From: Aequorivita sp. CIP111184
Lineage (GTDB): Bacteria; Bacteroidota; Bacteroidia; Flavobacteriales; Flavobacteriaceae
Length of the DNA stretch: 64,000 bases
Direction of reading: 5' to 3'
Assembly: GCF_900489465.1 (NCBI RefSeq)
Contig: NZ_UEFQ01000013.1
Location: 806,001 to 870,000 of the forward strand
The first letter of the stretch is position 1, and every line of letters starts with the position of its first letter. The notes below the pieces were generated by a model that saw only the letters and a program-made list of their open reading frames with translations, was not told where the DNA came from and made no database searches. Both the position numbers and the translations under genes were made by a program. This document shows positions 34,898-44,567 of the stretch, in pieces.

Positions 34898-36183
34898 TTC
34901 CCGAAATAGAAAAAGCTTCAACGGCTGAAATAAAAACCTTTCAAGAAGAAAAACTAAAGGAAACGATCAAGTATTTAAATGAAAACTCTCCGTTTTATAA
35001 ACGCTTTTTCAAAGAGAATGGCATTCAGATATCGGAAATAAAAACTCTGGAAGACCTCCAGAAAATTCCTGTTACAACGAAGGATCATCTTCAAAAATTC
35101 AACAATGATTTTATCTGTGTTTCTAAATCTGAAATTATTGATTATGTAACTACCTCAGGCACGTTGGGCGATCCTGTTACATTTGCGTTAACAGATAAAG
35201 ATTTAGAGCGTTTGGCATATAACGAAGCAATTTCTTTTGCCTGTTGCGGTATTGGCAAAGAAGATACTTTGCAATTAATGACAACAATGGACCGCCGATT
35301 TATGGCTGGATTAGCATATTTTTTAGGGGCTAGAAAACTGGGCTCGGGCATTATTCGTGTTGGTTCTGGAATTCCGGAGCTTCAGTGGGATTCTATTTTG
35401 AAGTTCAAGCCAACCTATTTAATTACTGTCCCTTCTTTTCTTTTAAAATTGATTGAGTATGCACAGCAGCACGATATCGATTTAAAAAACACAGGAGTTA
35501 AAGCTGCTATTTGCATCGGAGAACCCATTCGTGAGCAAGATTTTTCATTGAACATTTTGGCGAAAAAGATTATAAAGGATTGGGATATTGAACTTTTTTC
35601 AACTTATGCTTCCACCGAAATGAGTACGGCTTTTAATGAATGTGAAATTCACAAAGGAGGCCACCACCATCCTGGACTTATAATTGCTGAAATTCTCGAT
35701 GAAAACAATATACCAGTTCCTGAAGGTGAGGTAGGCGAGTTGACCATAACAACTTTGGGTGTTGAAGCTATGCCATTACTCAGATTTAAAACTGGCGATA
35801 TGGTTCAAGCTTATACTTTACCTTGCAAATGCGGCAGAAACACTTTGCGCTTAGGCCCCGTGGTAGGTCGTAAAAAGCAAATGATTAAATATAAAGGAAC
35901 CACACTTTATCCGCCAGCGATGTATAATATTCTCAATGATTTTTCTGGAATAGAAAGCTATGTTATTGAGGTTTTTCACAATGAATTGGGTACCGATGAA
36001 ATACTGATAAAGATTGCTTCTTCAACTATTTCCGAAGAGTTATTACTAGAGATAAAAGATCATTTCCGCGCAAAATTACGTGTGGCGCCAAAAATTGAAT
36101 TTGCTTCTTCTCAAGATATAGAAGTAATTCGGTTCCCTCCATTAAGCAGAAAGCCTGTCGATTTGATTGATCGCAGGCTTTAG
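34894..36183 (+). CDS. PaaK-like adenylate-forming ligase (aryl acid activation)
   Basis: Protein of 429 residues of the phenylacetate-CoA ligase family: TTSGTLGDPVTF (P-loop, about 87-98), STYASTEMSTAFNECE (about 235-250), RFKTGDMVQAY with the conserved Asp, and the C-terminal KGTTLYPPAMYNIL with the catalytic Lys region. It also has a CKCG pair (about 312). It would activate 4-coumarate made by the ammonia-lyase as adenylate and pass it to CoA or ACP, starting polyene synthesis. The first and last genes of the visible cluster thus perform consecutive steps. Confidence 0.85.
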   Translation: MIPEIEKASTAEIKTFQEEKLKETIKYLNENSPFYKRFFKENGIQISEIKTLEDLQKIPVTTKDHLQKFNNDFICVSKSEIIDYVTTSGTLGDPVTFALTDKDLERLAYNEAISFACCGIGKEDTLQLMTTMDRRFMAGLAYFLGARKLGSGIIRVGSGIPELQWDSILKFKPTYLITVPSFLLKLIEYAQQHDIDLKNTGVKAAICIGEPIREQDFSLNILAKKIIKDWDIELFSTYASTEMSTAFNECEIHKGGHHHPGLIIAEILDENNIPVPEGEVGELTITTLGVEAMPLLRFKTGDMVQAYTLPCKCGRNTLRLGPVVGRKKQMIKYKGTTLYPPAMYNILNDFSGIESYVIEVFHNELGTDEILIKIASSTISEELLLEIKDHFRAKLRVAPKIEFASSQDIEVIRFPPLSRKPVDLIDRRL

Positions 36184-36200
36184 AAAAAAATATTTTTTTA
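36150..36200 (+). terminator. Terminator at the end of the pigment cluster
   Basis: An 8-bp stem AAAGCCTG / CAGGCTTT (36150-36157 and 36174-36181) with extra CGAT/ATCG pairing inside overlaps the stop codon of the ligase gene. It is followed by an A-run and a seven-T run. The A/T runs make it usable from both sides, which fits the convergent uspA-like gene ending at 36205. Confidence 0.65.
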
Positions 36201-36204
36201 GTGT

Positions 36205-37026
36205 TTAAATTTTAAAGGTTATCACAGGCATATTAGCGTGATTCACCATGTCTTCGCTGATGCTGCCATTAAAGAAATGCGAAATGCCTTTGCGGCCGTG
36301 CGTGCCCATTCCTATTAATTGTGCTTTAATCTGTTGTGCGAAATTGAGAATACCTTTTTCTACTGAAGTGTCGTTATAAATGTTAAGCGTGTAATTTTCA
36401 ACTCCCATGCCCCTAACGAAATTTTCCATAATGTTATGTGCTTGTGCTGAAGTTTTAAAATCTGCTGGAGTATTCACAAAGAGCAAGTGCATTTTAGCCC
36501 CTACTTTTTTAGCAAATTTTTGTGCTTTGTCTAATGATCCGCGGCCTTCTTCGGAAAAGTCGGTAGCGAAAACAAAATCATTTATATTGAATTCAGGGTG
36601 ATTATTCTTTATTACAAGTACGGGAATTTTGGAGGTCCGCACCACTTTTTCGGTATTACTACCCACAAACATTTCCTTAAAACCACTAGCGCCATTGGAG
36701 CCCATAACTATTAAATCTATGTTGTTTTTTTTGCAGGCCTCCTCAATATCTTCATAAATTTCATTGTGGCCTATTGCTTCATTTATTGCAGCTCCATCCA
36801 AATATGTACTTTTTCGAAGGTCGTTAAATCTTTTTTCGGCAAGTTTTATAAAGAAAAGGGACTCGGGAAGAGCTCCAGAATCTGATGATGAGGCAAGGTG
36901 AAGTGGCATTTCCATTGAATGGAGCACGTAAATTTCGCTATTGTGTTTTTTGGAGAGTTTTACGGCTACTTTTAATGCATTTTCTGCCTGTTCGGAAAAA
37001 TCTGTAGGGACGAGAATTCGTTTCAT
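36205..37026 (-). CDS. Universal stress protein, tandem UspA domains
   Basis: Protein of 273 residues made of two UspA domains (about 1-143 and 148-273). The first has KRILVPTDFSEQAENAL and VMGSNGASGFKEMFVGSNTEKVV, the ATP-binding G-x2-G-x9-G(S/T) pattern. The second has DFVFATDFSEEGRGSL and GMGTHGRKGISHFFNGSISEDMV. Likely a nucleotide-binding stress protein. It is monocistronic and faces the pigment cluster. Confidence 0.9.
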   Translation of the reverse strand: MKRILVPTDFSEQAENALKVAVKLSKKHNSEIYVLHSMEMPLHLASSSDSGALPESLFFIKLAEKRFNDLRKSTYLDGAAINEAIGHNEIYEDIEEACKKNNIDLIVMGSNGASGFKEMFVGSNTEKVVRTSKIPVLVIKNNHPEFNINDFVFATDFSEEGRGSLDKAQKFAKKVGAKMHLLFVNTPADFKTSAQAHNIMENFVRGMGVENYTLNIYNDTSVEKGILNFAQQIKAQLIGMGTHGRKGISHFFNGSISEDMVNHANMPVITFKI

Positions 37027-37067
37027 AAATTGATTGGTTATTTTTGTTTTATTGAACCATTAAATTA

Positions 37068-37075
37068 CAAAAATA
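37068..37075 (-). promoter_or_regulatory. Possible -7 element for the universal stress gene
   Basis: On the minus strand the sequence reads TATTTTTG, a match to TAnnTTTG, about 42 bases before the ATG. No TTG was found at the expected upstream distance, so the call is tentative. Confidence 0.35.
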
Positions 37076-37115
37076 AATCGTTTGAGCTTGGTTTTTATAA
37101 TATTAAAAAATGTAG

Positions 37116-37123
37116 TATATTTG
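37116..37123 (+). promoter_or_regulatory. -7 promoter element of the rimP-nusA-infB operon
   Basis: TATATTTG matches the Bacteroidota TAnnTTTG element. A TTG (37088-37090) lies 25 bases upstream, slightly beyond the usual 17-23. Transcription would start near 37130 and pass through the leader hairpin before rimP. Confidence 0.5.
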
Positions 37124-37148
37124 CACCGAATTTGATACGAAACTATCT

Positions 37149-37173
37149 GAGGGGACTAAAGTCCCCTCTTTTT
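37149..37173 (+). terminator. Leader terminator-like hairpin before rimP
   Basis: GAGGGGACT and AGTCCCCTC form a near-perfect GC-rich stem with a TAAA loop, followed by five T. It lies after the -7 element and only 10 bases before the rimP ATG, so it cannot end an upstream gene (that gene is divergent). An attenuator or ribosome-access switch for the operon is plausible. Confidence 0.6.
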
Positions 37174-37183
37174 ATAGCTTAAA

Positions 37184-37648
37184 ATGATGCGTGAAAAAGT
37201 AGCACAACTGCTGGAAAGTGCGCTAGACGAAAACAAATCAATGTTTTTGATCGACCTAAATATTTCTGAAGACAACCAAATACGGGTCATTCTGGACGGC
37301 GATAAAGGCGTTACGGTAGATGATTGTATTTCGGTTAGCCGAGCAATTGAACATAATTTGGACCGTGAGGAATATGATTTTTCTTTAGAGGTTATGTCGG
37401 CCGGAGCTTCAGAACCGTTGACATTACCACGGCAGTTCAAAAAAAATATTGGTAGAAACCTAAAGGTGAAAACCAAAAAAGAAGAGAAAATTGAAGGAGA
37501 ACTTATTTCCGCAGACGACGAAAGTTGTACTTTAACATGGTCTGCACGCGAGCCCAAACCAGTTGGTAAAGGAAAAGTGACCGTTCAAAAAGAGGTGACT
37601 CTGCCTTATAAAGATATAGTAGAAGCAAAAGTGATGATAACATTTTAA
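37184..37648 (+). CDS. rimP: Ribosome maturation factor RimP
   Basis: Protein of 154 residues, normal length. It has the RimP pattern: an N-terminal alpha/beta domain ([51 protein letters not shown]) and a C-terminal SH3-like part ([20 protein letters not shown]). It assists 30S subunit assembly. It stands in the conserved rimP-nusA-infB order, with 10 bases to nusA. Confidence 0.95.
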   Translation: MMREKVAQLLESALDENKSMFLIDLNISEDNQIRVILDGDKGVTVDDCISVSRAIEHNLDREEYDFSLEVMSAGASEPLTLPRQFKKNIGRNLKVKTKKEEKIEGELISADDESCTLTWSAREPKPVGKGKVTVQKEVTLPYKDIVEAKVMITF

Positions 37649-37658
37649 TTGGATTGAT

Positions 37659-38891
37659 ATGGAAAATTTAGCACTGATCGATTCTTTTTCGGAATTTAAA
37701 GACGATAAACAAATAGACAGAGTAACGCTAATGGCGATACTTGAAGACGTTTTCAGAAACGCTCTTAAAAAAAAATACGGAAGCGACGACAACTTTGATA
37801 TTATTGTGAACCCAGACAAGGGCGATCTTGAAATATGGAGAAACCGTATAGTTGTTGCAGATGGCGAAGTGGAAGACCCGAATGAGGAAATTTCATTGAG
37901 TGCCGCTCAAAAAATTGAGCCGGATTTTGAAATTGGAGAAGATGTTTCGGAAGAAGTAAAATTGATTGACCTTGGTCGTCGTTCAATTTTGGCGCTTCGC
38001 CAAAACCTTATTTCAAAAATACACGAACACGATAATACCATTATCTATAAGCAGTTCAAAGATCTTGAAGGTGAAATTTATACTGCGGAGGTGCATCACA
38101 TTCGTCATCGCGCCGTTATTCTTCTAGATGATGAAGGCAACGAGATAATTCTTCCTAAGGAAAAACAAATCCCTTCAGATTTTTTCAGAAAAGGTGATAA
38201 CGTTCGTGGAATTATTGAAAGCGTGGATTTGAAAGGAAACAAGCCTACAATTATAATGAGCCGCGCAGCACCTGTTTTTCTTGAAAAATTATTTGAACAG
38301 GAAATTCCAGAGGTTTTCGACGGTTTAATAACTGTTAAAAAAGTAGTTAGAATTCCAGGTGAAAAAGCAAAAGTAGCTGTAGACTCATATGATGATCGTA
38401 TTGATCCCGTTGGAGCTTGTGTTGGGATGAAAGGCTCTAGAATACACGGAATTGTTCGTGAACTTGGTAACGAGAATATAGACGTAATTAACTATACCAG
38501 CAACCTGACCTTATATATAACTAGGGCGCTTAGCCCTGCAAAGGTTACTTCGGTAAAAATTGATGAAGTTAAAAAACGCGCTGAGGTTATTCTTCGCCCA
38601 GAAGAAGTAAGTAAAGCAATTGGTCGCGGCGGGCACAACATTCGCTTGGCAGGACAATTAACGGGTTATGAAATAGATGTGCTTCGTGAAGGCGCAGAAG
38701 AAGATGTGGAATTAAGCGAATTCTCTGATGAAATAGAAGGATGGATAATTCAAGAATTTCATAAAATTGGCTTAGATACTGCTAAAAGTATACTGGAGCA
38801 TGACATCAACGATTTGGTAAAACGAACCGATTTGGAAGAAGAGACCATTCGTGATGTAATAAATATATTAAAAGAAGAATTTGAAGAGTAG
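37659..38891 (+). CDS. nusA: Transcription termination/antitermination factor NusA
   Basis: Protein of 410 residues with the N-terminal RNA polymerase-binding domain (about 1-125), an S1 domain (about 135-200) and two KH domains (GACVGMKGSRIHGIVREL near 252; IGRGGHNIRLAGQLTG near 325). It lacks the acidic C-terminal repeats of the E. coli protein, as is usual in Bacteroidota, and keeps a short tail. It modulates pausing and termination. Confidence 0.95.
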   Translation: MENLALIDSFSEFKDDKQIDRVTLMAILEDVFRNALKKKYGSDDNFDIIVNPDKGDLEIWRNRIVVADGEVEDPNEEISLSAAQKIEPDFEIGEDVSEEVKLIDLGRRSILALRQNLISKIHEHDNTIIYKQFKDLEGEIYTAEVHHIRHRAVILLDDEGNEIILPKEKQIPSDFFRKGDNVRGIIESVDLKGNKPTIIMSRAAPVFLEKLFEQEIPEVFDGLITVKKVVRIPGEKAKVAVDSYDDRIDPVGACVGMKGSRIHGIVRELGNENIDVINYTSNLTLYITRALSPAKVTSVKIDEVKKRAEVILRPEEVSKAIGRGGHNIRLAGQLTGYEIDVLREGAEEDVELSEFSDEIEGWIIQEFHKIGLDTAKSILEHDINDLVKRTDLEEETIRDVINILKEEFEE

Positions 38892-38951
38892 TTAAAACTT
38901 TAATTACTTTTATACAAATTTTTTAAAAAGACAAAATAGGAAAAAGCATTT

Positions 38952-41750
38952 ATGGCTGAAGTAAAAACAAAAAGACTAAGTCAGGTATTACGTGAGTTCA
39001 ACATCTCGTTGGATCGTGCCGTGGAATTTTTAAGTGCCAAAGGGTTCGATGTGGACGCAAGTCCCAACACCAAAATAACGGGTGATGAGTACGAAGTTCT
39101 TTTTGAAGAGTTTGAAACCGACAAGAGTAAAAAAGTAGCTTCCAAAGAAGTAGGTGAAGAAAAGCGCAAAGAAAAGGAAGAATTCCGTTTGGAGCGTGAA
39201 CGTGAGCTTGAAGAAAAGAATAAAAAGGAAGAAGCTTCCCGTGTTATAAGAGCGGAGGCTAAACTAGAGGGGCCAAAACAGGTTGGTAAAATTGACCTCG
39301 ATGCTGGAAAAGCTAAAAAAGAAGCGCCAAAACCTGAAGTGCCAAAAGCTGAAGAAAAACCAGTTGAGGCTAAAGAGGTTAAGGAAGCCAAAAAAGAAGA
39401 AAAACCTGAAAAGCCTGAAGTTGTAGCTGAACAGCCTAAAGCTGAAAAGGTTGAAGAAAAACCGAAAGAAAAACCTGTAGTTCCCATCCCTGCTGCTCCT
39501 GTTAAAGAGGAAAAGGTTGAGAAACCTGTTGAAAAAGTTCAGGAAACTCCTGTTGCAAAGGAAGAAGTTAAGGAAGAAAAACCAAAAGATTCAGATACGG
39601 TTACAACCCAGTATCGTAAACTTGACGGTCCAAACTTTACAGGTCAAAAAATTGACCTTTCGCAGTTTAAAAAACCTGAAAAGAAAAAAGAGGTTAAAGC
39701 TGACGATAAAAAAGCCCAAAAAGGCAAAAGACGCCGTATAAGTAAAGAGGCACCTAAAACTGGTGCTGCAGGCGGTGGAAGTAACTTTAAAGATAATCGT
39801 GGCCCTGCTCGAAAAGGACGTAGCAATACACCAAAAGAAGAGCCAAGCGAAGAAGAAGTACAAAAGCAAGTGCGCGAAACCTTGGAAAAACTTCAAGGAA
39901 AATCCTCTAAAGGAAAAGGCGCAAAATACCGACGTGAGAAACGAGATACACACCGTCAAAAATCTGAGGACGATCTAGCACAACAAGAAGCAGATAGCAA
40001 ATTTATAAAAGTTACCGAGTTTGTTACAGCCAGTGAAATGGCAACAATGATGGATGTTCCAGTAACCAAAATTATCTCAGCCTGTATGTCATTGGGAATG
40101 ATGGTAACAATGAACCAACGTCTAGATGCTGAAACATTAAGTATAGTTGCTGAAGAATTTGGTTATGAAGTAGAATTTGTAACTGCTGATATTGGCGATT
40201 CAGTCGATCAAAAAATTGATGCGGCAGAAGATCTTGAGCCACGTGCTCCTATTGTTACTGTAATGGGTCACGTTGACCACGGTAAAACATCTCTTTTGGA
40301 TTATATCCGTAAAGAAAACGTTATTGCGGGAGAATCTGGTGGTATTACCCAGCATATTGGTGCTTATGGTGTAGAATTGGATGGTGGCCAAAAAATAGCA
40401 TTTCTTGATACTCCTGGTCACGAAGCATTTACTGCAATGCGTGCCCGTGGAGCGCAGGTTACTGACCTTGCAATTATTGTAGTTGCAGCAGATGATGCCA
40501 TAATGCCACAAACTAAGGAAGCCATTAGCCACGCACAAGCGGCAGGTGTTCCAATAGTTTTTGCCATAAATAAGATTGATAAACAAGGAGCAAATCCTGA
40601 AAAAATAAAAGAAGGACTTGCTCAAATGAACCTTTTGGTAGAAGATTGGGGCGGAAAAATACAGTCCCATGATATCTCAGCAAAAACTGGAGAGGGTGTA
40701 AAAGAATTACTTGAAAAAGTATTGCTTGAAGCTGAATTGCTTGAGCTTACGGCAAACCCAAATCGTCAGGCATATGGTACTGTTGTGGAAGCATTCCTCG
40801 GCAAAGGTCGTGGCTATGTTTCAACTGTATTGGTACAGGGCGGGACCCTAAAAGTTGGAGATTATCTTCTTGCTGGCCAACACAGCGGAAAGGTTAAAGC
40901 AATGCAAGATGAACGCGGTAACAACGTTAAGGAAGCGGGACCATCAACCCCAGTTTCTGTTCTTGGTTTGGATGGAGCGCCACAAGCAGGTGATAAATTC
41001 AACGTATTTGACGATGAACGCGAAGCAAAAACAATTGCTACAAAACGTACACAACTTCAGCGTGAGCAGTCTGTGAGAACACAACGACACATTACACTTG
41101 ATGAAATTGGAAGACGTATCGCTCTTGGAGACTTTAAGGAATTGAATATTATTCTTAAAGGGGATGTCGATGGCTCTGTAGAAGCTTTAACAGATTCATT
41201 CCAGAAATTATCTACTGAAGAAATTCAAGTAAATATAATTCACAAAGCAGTTGGTCCAATTACTGAAAGTGATGTTTTGTTGGCTTCGGCTTCAGATGCA
41301 ATCATTATCGGTTTCAACGTTCGTCCAATGGGTAACGCACGCCAGATTGCAGATAAGGAAGAAATAGATATCCGAACTTATTCAATCATCTACGACGCAA
41401 TAAACGACGTAAAAGATGCAATGGAAGGAATGCTTTCTCCTGAGATGAAAGAAGAAATTACCGGTACAGCTGAAATTCGCGAAACTTTCAAAATTTCGAA
41501 AGTTGGTACTATTGCAGGATGTATGGTGACAAGCGGAAAAATATTCCGAAACTCTGGAATCCGTTTAATTCGAGAAGGAGTCGTTGTTTATACTGGAGAA
41601 CTTGCTTCATTGAAACGTTTTAAAGATGACGTGAAAGAAGTCGCAAAAGGATACGATTGCGGTATTCAAGTTAAAAACTATAACGACATCTATGAGAACG
41701 ATGTTATTGAAGCGTTCCAAGAAGTTATGATTAAGAAAAAACTGAAATAA
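38952..41750 (+). CDS. infB: Translation initiation factor IF-2
   Basis: Protein of 932 residues. Residues about 1-50 form an IF2N-type domain ([20 protein letters not shown]). Residues about 60-330 are a long Lys/Glu/Pro-rich low-complexity linker. The GTPase domain has [14 protein letters not shown] (G1, about 437), DTPGHEAF (G3) and NKIDK (G4), and domains II-IV follow. It brings initiator tRNA to the 30S subunit. Intrinsic terminator just after the stop. Confidence 0.96.
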   Translation: MAEVKTKRLSQVLREFNISLDRAVEFLSAKGFDVDASPNTKITGDEYEVLFEEFETDKSKKVASKEVGEEKRKEKEEFRLERERELEEKNKKEEASRVIRAEAKLEGPKQVGKIDLDAGKAKKEAPKPEVPKAEEKPVEAKEVKEAKKEEKPEKPEVVAEQPKAEKVEEKPKEKPVVPIPAAPVKEEKVEKPVEKVQETPVAKEEVKEEKPKDSDTVTTQYRKLDGPNFTGQKIDLSQFKKPEKKKEVKADDKKAQKGKRRRISKEAPKTGAAGGGSNFKDNRGPARKGRSNTPKEEPSEEEVQKQVRETLEKLQGKSSKGKGAKYRREKRDTHRQKSEDDLAQQEADSKFIKVTEFVTASEMATMMDVPVTKIISACMSLGMMVTMNQRLDAETLSIVAEEFGYEVEFVTADIGDSVDQKIDAAEDLEPRAPIVTVMGHVDHGKTSLLDYIRKENVIAGESGGITQHIGAYGVELDGGQKIAFLDTPGHEAFTAMRARGAQVTDLAIIVVAADDAIMPQTKEAISHAQAAGVPIVFAINKIDKQGANPEKIKEGLAQMNLLVEDWGGKIQSHDISAKTGEGVKELLEKVLLEAELLELTANPNRQAYGTVVEAFLGKGRGYVSTVLVQGGTLKVGDYLLAGQHSGKVKAMQDERGNNVKEAGPSTPVSVLGLDGAPQAGDKFNVFDDEREAKTIATKRTQLQREQSVRTQRHITLDEIGRRIALGDFKELNIILKGDVDGSVEALTDSFQKLSTEEIQVNIIHKAVGPITESDVLLASASDAIIIGFNVRPMGNARQIADKEEIDIRTYSIIYDAINDVKDAMEGMLSPEMKEEITGTAEIRETFKISKVGTIAGCMVTSGKIFRNSGIRLIREGVVVYTGELASLKRFKDDVKEVAKGYDCGIQVKNYNDIYENDVIEAFQEVMIKKKLK

Positions 41751-41771
41751 TTCAGTAATAAATAAACTTTT

Positions 41772-41808
41772 AAGCGACCTGAAAATCATTTTTTCAGGTC
41801 GCTTTTTA
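41772..41808 (+). terminator. Intrinsic terminator after infB
   Basis: A 14-bp perfect stem, AAGCGACCTGAAAA / TTTTCAGGTCGCTT, with a five-base loop is followed by a T-rich tail, 22 bases after the infB stop. It closes the rimP-nusA-infB operon. Confidence 0.9.
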
Positions 41809-41810
41809 TT

Positions 41811-42582
41811 TAAGCAGAACTGGAAATTCTCTATAGGAGAGTAACCTCAAATTTTTTGGATGTCCATTAGAATGAATTTCTGGATAAACATTTCTTTTAA
41901 AAAATGTTTCTTTTTTACACTTCTTCTTTTTTCAGAATTTACAAACATAAAGACTGTTTTCTAAATTATGAGTTCAAGCAAAACGAAATAATCGATTCTG
42001 ATTAAACGTATGCCGAATTACGAAAAATCATTCCCGATAGCTCGAAACCAGTTATTAAAATTGTTTATGACAACTATAAGAATCTGCTTTAGCTCAATGA
42101 TGAAAGACTTCATCGAATGAAATTTTAAATGGAACTTACCGAAAAGGATTGCATTTATAATGATGATTTAGCTTTATTCTTTTAAAGGGTTTTAATAGCA
42201 GAAAGAAGAGCTTAAAGTTGAAGGTAACGACAATTGATACGGAAAGGTTGAAACTATTTTTAACCGAGTAATATTGACCTAAATATGCTTTACCGTTAAA
42301 TATGGTTTTGGTTGCAGATTTTCTATTGTCAAAGTTTTTTGCCAGCTTATCCTATTTTGCAGAAGTTGAATAGAGCGCTATTCAGGCAATTCGCGGATAA
42401 GCTTCTTAAACTAACTTTAAATATGCTGCATCAAACAGTGCTGAATGGTCTTTTATTGCGTGTAAGCTATTATTTAGAGTAAGATATGGTTAAGGTTAGG
42501 TTTGATCTAAATTGCAAATCGAGTGCGTTTAAACTAAAAAAAGCGCTGCTTTTAGAGCGAAAACGCTTAAAATTATAATTCC
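41811..42582 (+). other. Gene-free stretch with eroded coding sequence
   Basis: About 770 bases with no intact ORF of useful size. In one frame, 42012-42210 reads as protein-like sequence (ELRKIIPDSSKPVIKIVYDN; then MELTEKDCIYNDDLALFF and RVLIAERRA) broken by only three stops. Another open run of about 60 codons lies at 42298-42480 in the same frame. This looks like a decayed gene, but no family is recognised and chance in AT-rich DNA is possible. A weak hairpin (AAACATTT / AAATGTTT) at 41886-41909 is followed by a T-run. Confidence 0.3.
42540..42575 (-). terminator. Possible terminator of the SPOR-domain gene
   Basis: Just past the minus-strand SPOR gene, the minus strand carries AAGCG and CGCTT arms around an 18-base GC-containing loop, followed by a run of T. 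The stem is short, so the call is weak. Confidence 0.35.
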
Positions 42583-42978
42583 TTATTTTCTTCTTTCCGG
42601 CTTTAATATAAATGCCGCTGAAAAGCTTTTTTGAATTTCAATCAATGCCCTTTCTGCTTCGATTCGCGAGGAAAAATTTCCTGCCCAAACCTTATAATTC
42701 GGTGTTTCGTATTCAATAGAAGCAGGCCAGTTACCGTAGCTTCCCTTGTATTTTCTGAGTGTTTGGTTTGCTTTGTCCAACTCGCCATAATACAATTGTA
42801 TGGTATAGCCGTCTGAAAGTTTATTTTCCTTTTCAAGATTTTTTTTTAGCTCCAGTAATTGAGTGATTTTTGGATCTTGGTTAACGGTTAAAGTTGCAGT
42901 TTGCGCAAGAGTCTTACCAGAAATAGAAATAATTAAAATACTGGCTATAAAAAGTTTGAACACATTTTGGCTATTCAT
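42583..42978 (-). CDS. Exported SPOR-domain protein
   Basis: Protein of about 131 residues from the MNSQNVFKLF start, which gives a clean signal peptide (LFIASILIISISGKTLAQ); the ATG 21 bases earlier would put a polar extension in front. After a coiled segment (ITQLLELKKNLEKENKLSDG), the C-terminal 75 residues match a SPOR domain (YTIQLYYGELDKANQTL, YKVWAGNFSSRIEAERAL). SPOR domains bind denuded septal peptidoglycan, suggesting a role at the division site or cell envelope. It is a lone gene. Confidence 0.8.
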   Translation of the reverse strand: MNSQNVFKLFIASILIISISGKTLAQTATLTVNQDPKITQLLELKKNLEKENKLSDGYTIQLYYGELDKANQTLRKYKGSYGNWPASIEYETPNYKVWAGNFSSRIEAERALIEIQKSFSAAFILKPERRK

Positions 42979-43102
42979 ATAAATAAATCTTTGGTGCAAA
43001 TGTAAAACTTAATAACTTGAGGAGGCACAAAATTATTATTTAGAACAAATATAAATTAATAGTTAACACTTTGTTTGCATTTTCAAAATCGACTTTATAA
43101 TG

Positions 43103-43110
43103 TACTTTTG
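43103..43110 (+). promoter_or_regulatory. -7 promoter element of the act-cox operon
   Basis: TACTTTTG fits TAnnTTTG, with TTTG at 43074-43077 (25 bases upstream). A start near 43117 would leave a leader of about 85 bases before actA. Confidence 0.5.
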
Positions 43111-43202
43111 TGCCTTTATTTGTGGTACAGAATCAACATAAAGATTTAAGTTATTCGTAACTAATTCTGTTCCAAACTATCGACCATAATTTAACCATTA
43201 GT

Positions 43203-44537
43203 ATGAAAAAGGTGAATTTTATACATCTACGCTCAAAATTGCCGCTTCTACTGTTAGTGTTTTTACTAACTTTTTCAACTACCATATATTCTCAGGATAC
43301 CCCTGCTGATGTAGCTTCTGCTGCTGAAGCTGTTGCGGCTCCAGCCGATGCTGGTGGAGATGTAGCTGCAGGCGAATCTTTATTTAAGGCAAACTGTGCC
43401 GCATGTCACAAACTGGATGCGAAGGCAGTTGGGCCAGCTCTGCGTAATGTTGCAGATAAATATGATAGAGATTGGCTTTACAAATGGATTCATAACAGTT
43501 CTGCGCTTATTGCTTCAGGTGATCCAACTGCTGTAAAAATCTTTGAAGAGAACAATAAAACTGTAATGACGGCTTTTCCTGCGCTTTCAGAAACAGATAT
43601 TGATAATATTCTTGCTTATACCAGTCAGCCAAAAGCTGAACCTACTGCAGCTGTTGCGGCTCCAGCAGATGGTGGTGGTCAAAATACAGGAGGTGGTGTT
43701 TCAAATAGTTTGGTTTTAGGTGCTTTGGCACTTATCTTCTTATTGTTAGTGATAATGCTTTTCTTGGTGACAAACACTTTGAAAAGAATTGCTGAGGCAA
43801 ACGGAGTGGTTTATGAAGAAAAAGAAAAGCGTACTCCAATTTGGAAAGCTTTTGTTCAAAACCAGTTTTTGGTTTTGGTGTTTTCAATCTTCTTAATCCT
43901 TGCTGCTGGTTATTTTGCTTATGGCTATATGATGCAAGTTGGCGTTGACCAAGGATATGCTCCTGTTCAACCAATTCATTATTCACATAAAATTCACGCT
44001 GGAGATAATCAGATAGATTGTAACTATTGCCACAGTTCTGCAAGAAAAAGTAAACATTCTGGAATACCTTCTTTGAATGTTTGTATGAACTGTCACAAAA
44101 ATATTGCAGAAGTTGCTCCAGAAACCGCTACTCCTGAATACTCAAAAGAATTTTACGATGGTGAGATCGCCAAGCTATACAAAGCTGTAGGTTGGGATGC
44201 TGCCAATCAGCAGTATACTGGAAAAACTGAACCTGTAAAATGGGTTCGTATCCACAACCTGCCTGATTTCGTATATTTCAACCACTCACAGCACGTTACG
44301 GTTGCTGGTGTTGCATGTCAAACTTGCCACGGTGAGATTCAGACAATGGAGGTTGTTGAACAATTCGCCCCACTTACTATGGGTTGGTGTATCAATTGCC
44401 ATAGAACGACTAATGTGAATTTGGAAAATAATGAATATTACGCCAAAATACACGAGGAGCTTTCAAAAAAGTATGGAGTTGAAAAGTTGACAATCGCCGA
44501 AATGGGCGGATTGGAATGTGGCAAATGTCACTATTAA
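43203..44537 (+). CDS. actA: Alternative complex III cytochrome c subunit ActA, six haem motifs
   Basis: Protein of 444 residues with a signal peptide (LLLLVFLLTFSTTIYSQ). It has an N-terminal monohaem cytochrome c domain (CAACH at about 65, distal Met in KTVMTAFPAL), an Ala/Gly/Pro linker, two membrane helices (about 165-190 and 220-245), and a C-terminal multihaem domain with CNYCH, CMNCH, CQTCH, CINCH and CGKCH. It passes electrons from quinol oxidation to the oxidase. The extra monohaem domain in front of the pentahaem part is the notable feature. First gene of the operon. Confidence 0.9.
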   Translation: MKKVNFIHLRSKLPLLLLVFLLTFSTTIYSQDTPADVASAAEAVAAPADAGGDVAAGESLFKANCAACHKLDAKAVGPALRNVADKYDRDWLYKWIHNSSALIASGDPTAVKIFEENNKTVMTAFPALSETDIDNILAYTSQPKAEPTAAVAAPADGGGQNTGGGVSNSLVLGALALIFLLLVIMLFLVTNTLKRIAEANGVVYEEKEKRTPIWKAFVQNQFLVLVFSIFLILAAGYFAYGYMMQVGVDQGYAPVQPIHYSHKIHAGDNQIDCNYCHSSARKSKHSGIPSLNVCMNCHKNIAEVAPETATPEYSKEFYDGEIAKLYKAVGWDAANQQYTGKTEPVKWVRIHNLPDFVYFNHSQHVTVAGVACQTCHGEIQTMEVVEQFAPLTMGWCINCHRTTNVNLENNEYYAKIHEELSKKYGVEKLTIAEMGGLECGKCHY

Positions 44538-44567
44538 TTAATTAAAAGGATTATTACATATACTAAT

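Noticed and set aside
1-36183. Carotenoid cluster interpretation based on the desaturase-like gene
   Set aside because: No phytoene synthase, lycopene cyclase or related genes are present; ketosynthases, ACPs, ammonia-lyase and DarA/DarB point to a flexirubin-type product.
38981-39487. 168-codon minus-strand ORF opposite infB
   Set aside because: It is the mirror of the Lys/Glu/Pro-rich linker of IF-2 (Ser/Phe-rich translation), a codon-bias shadow.
40200-40670. 156-codon minus-strand ORF opposite the infB GTPase domain
   Set aside because: Lies fully inside a well-supported conserved gene; no family features.
42001-42213. Intact gene with recoded stop codons after infB
   Set aside because: Different stops (TAG, TAA) and probable frame changes occur close together, and every other gene in the window uses the standard code; decay or chance is simpler.
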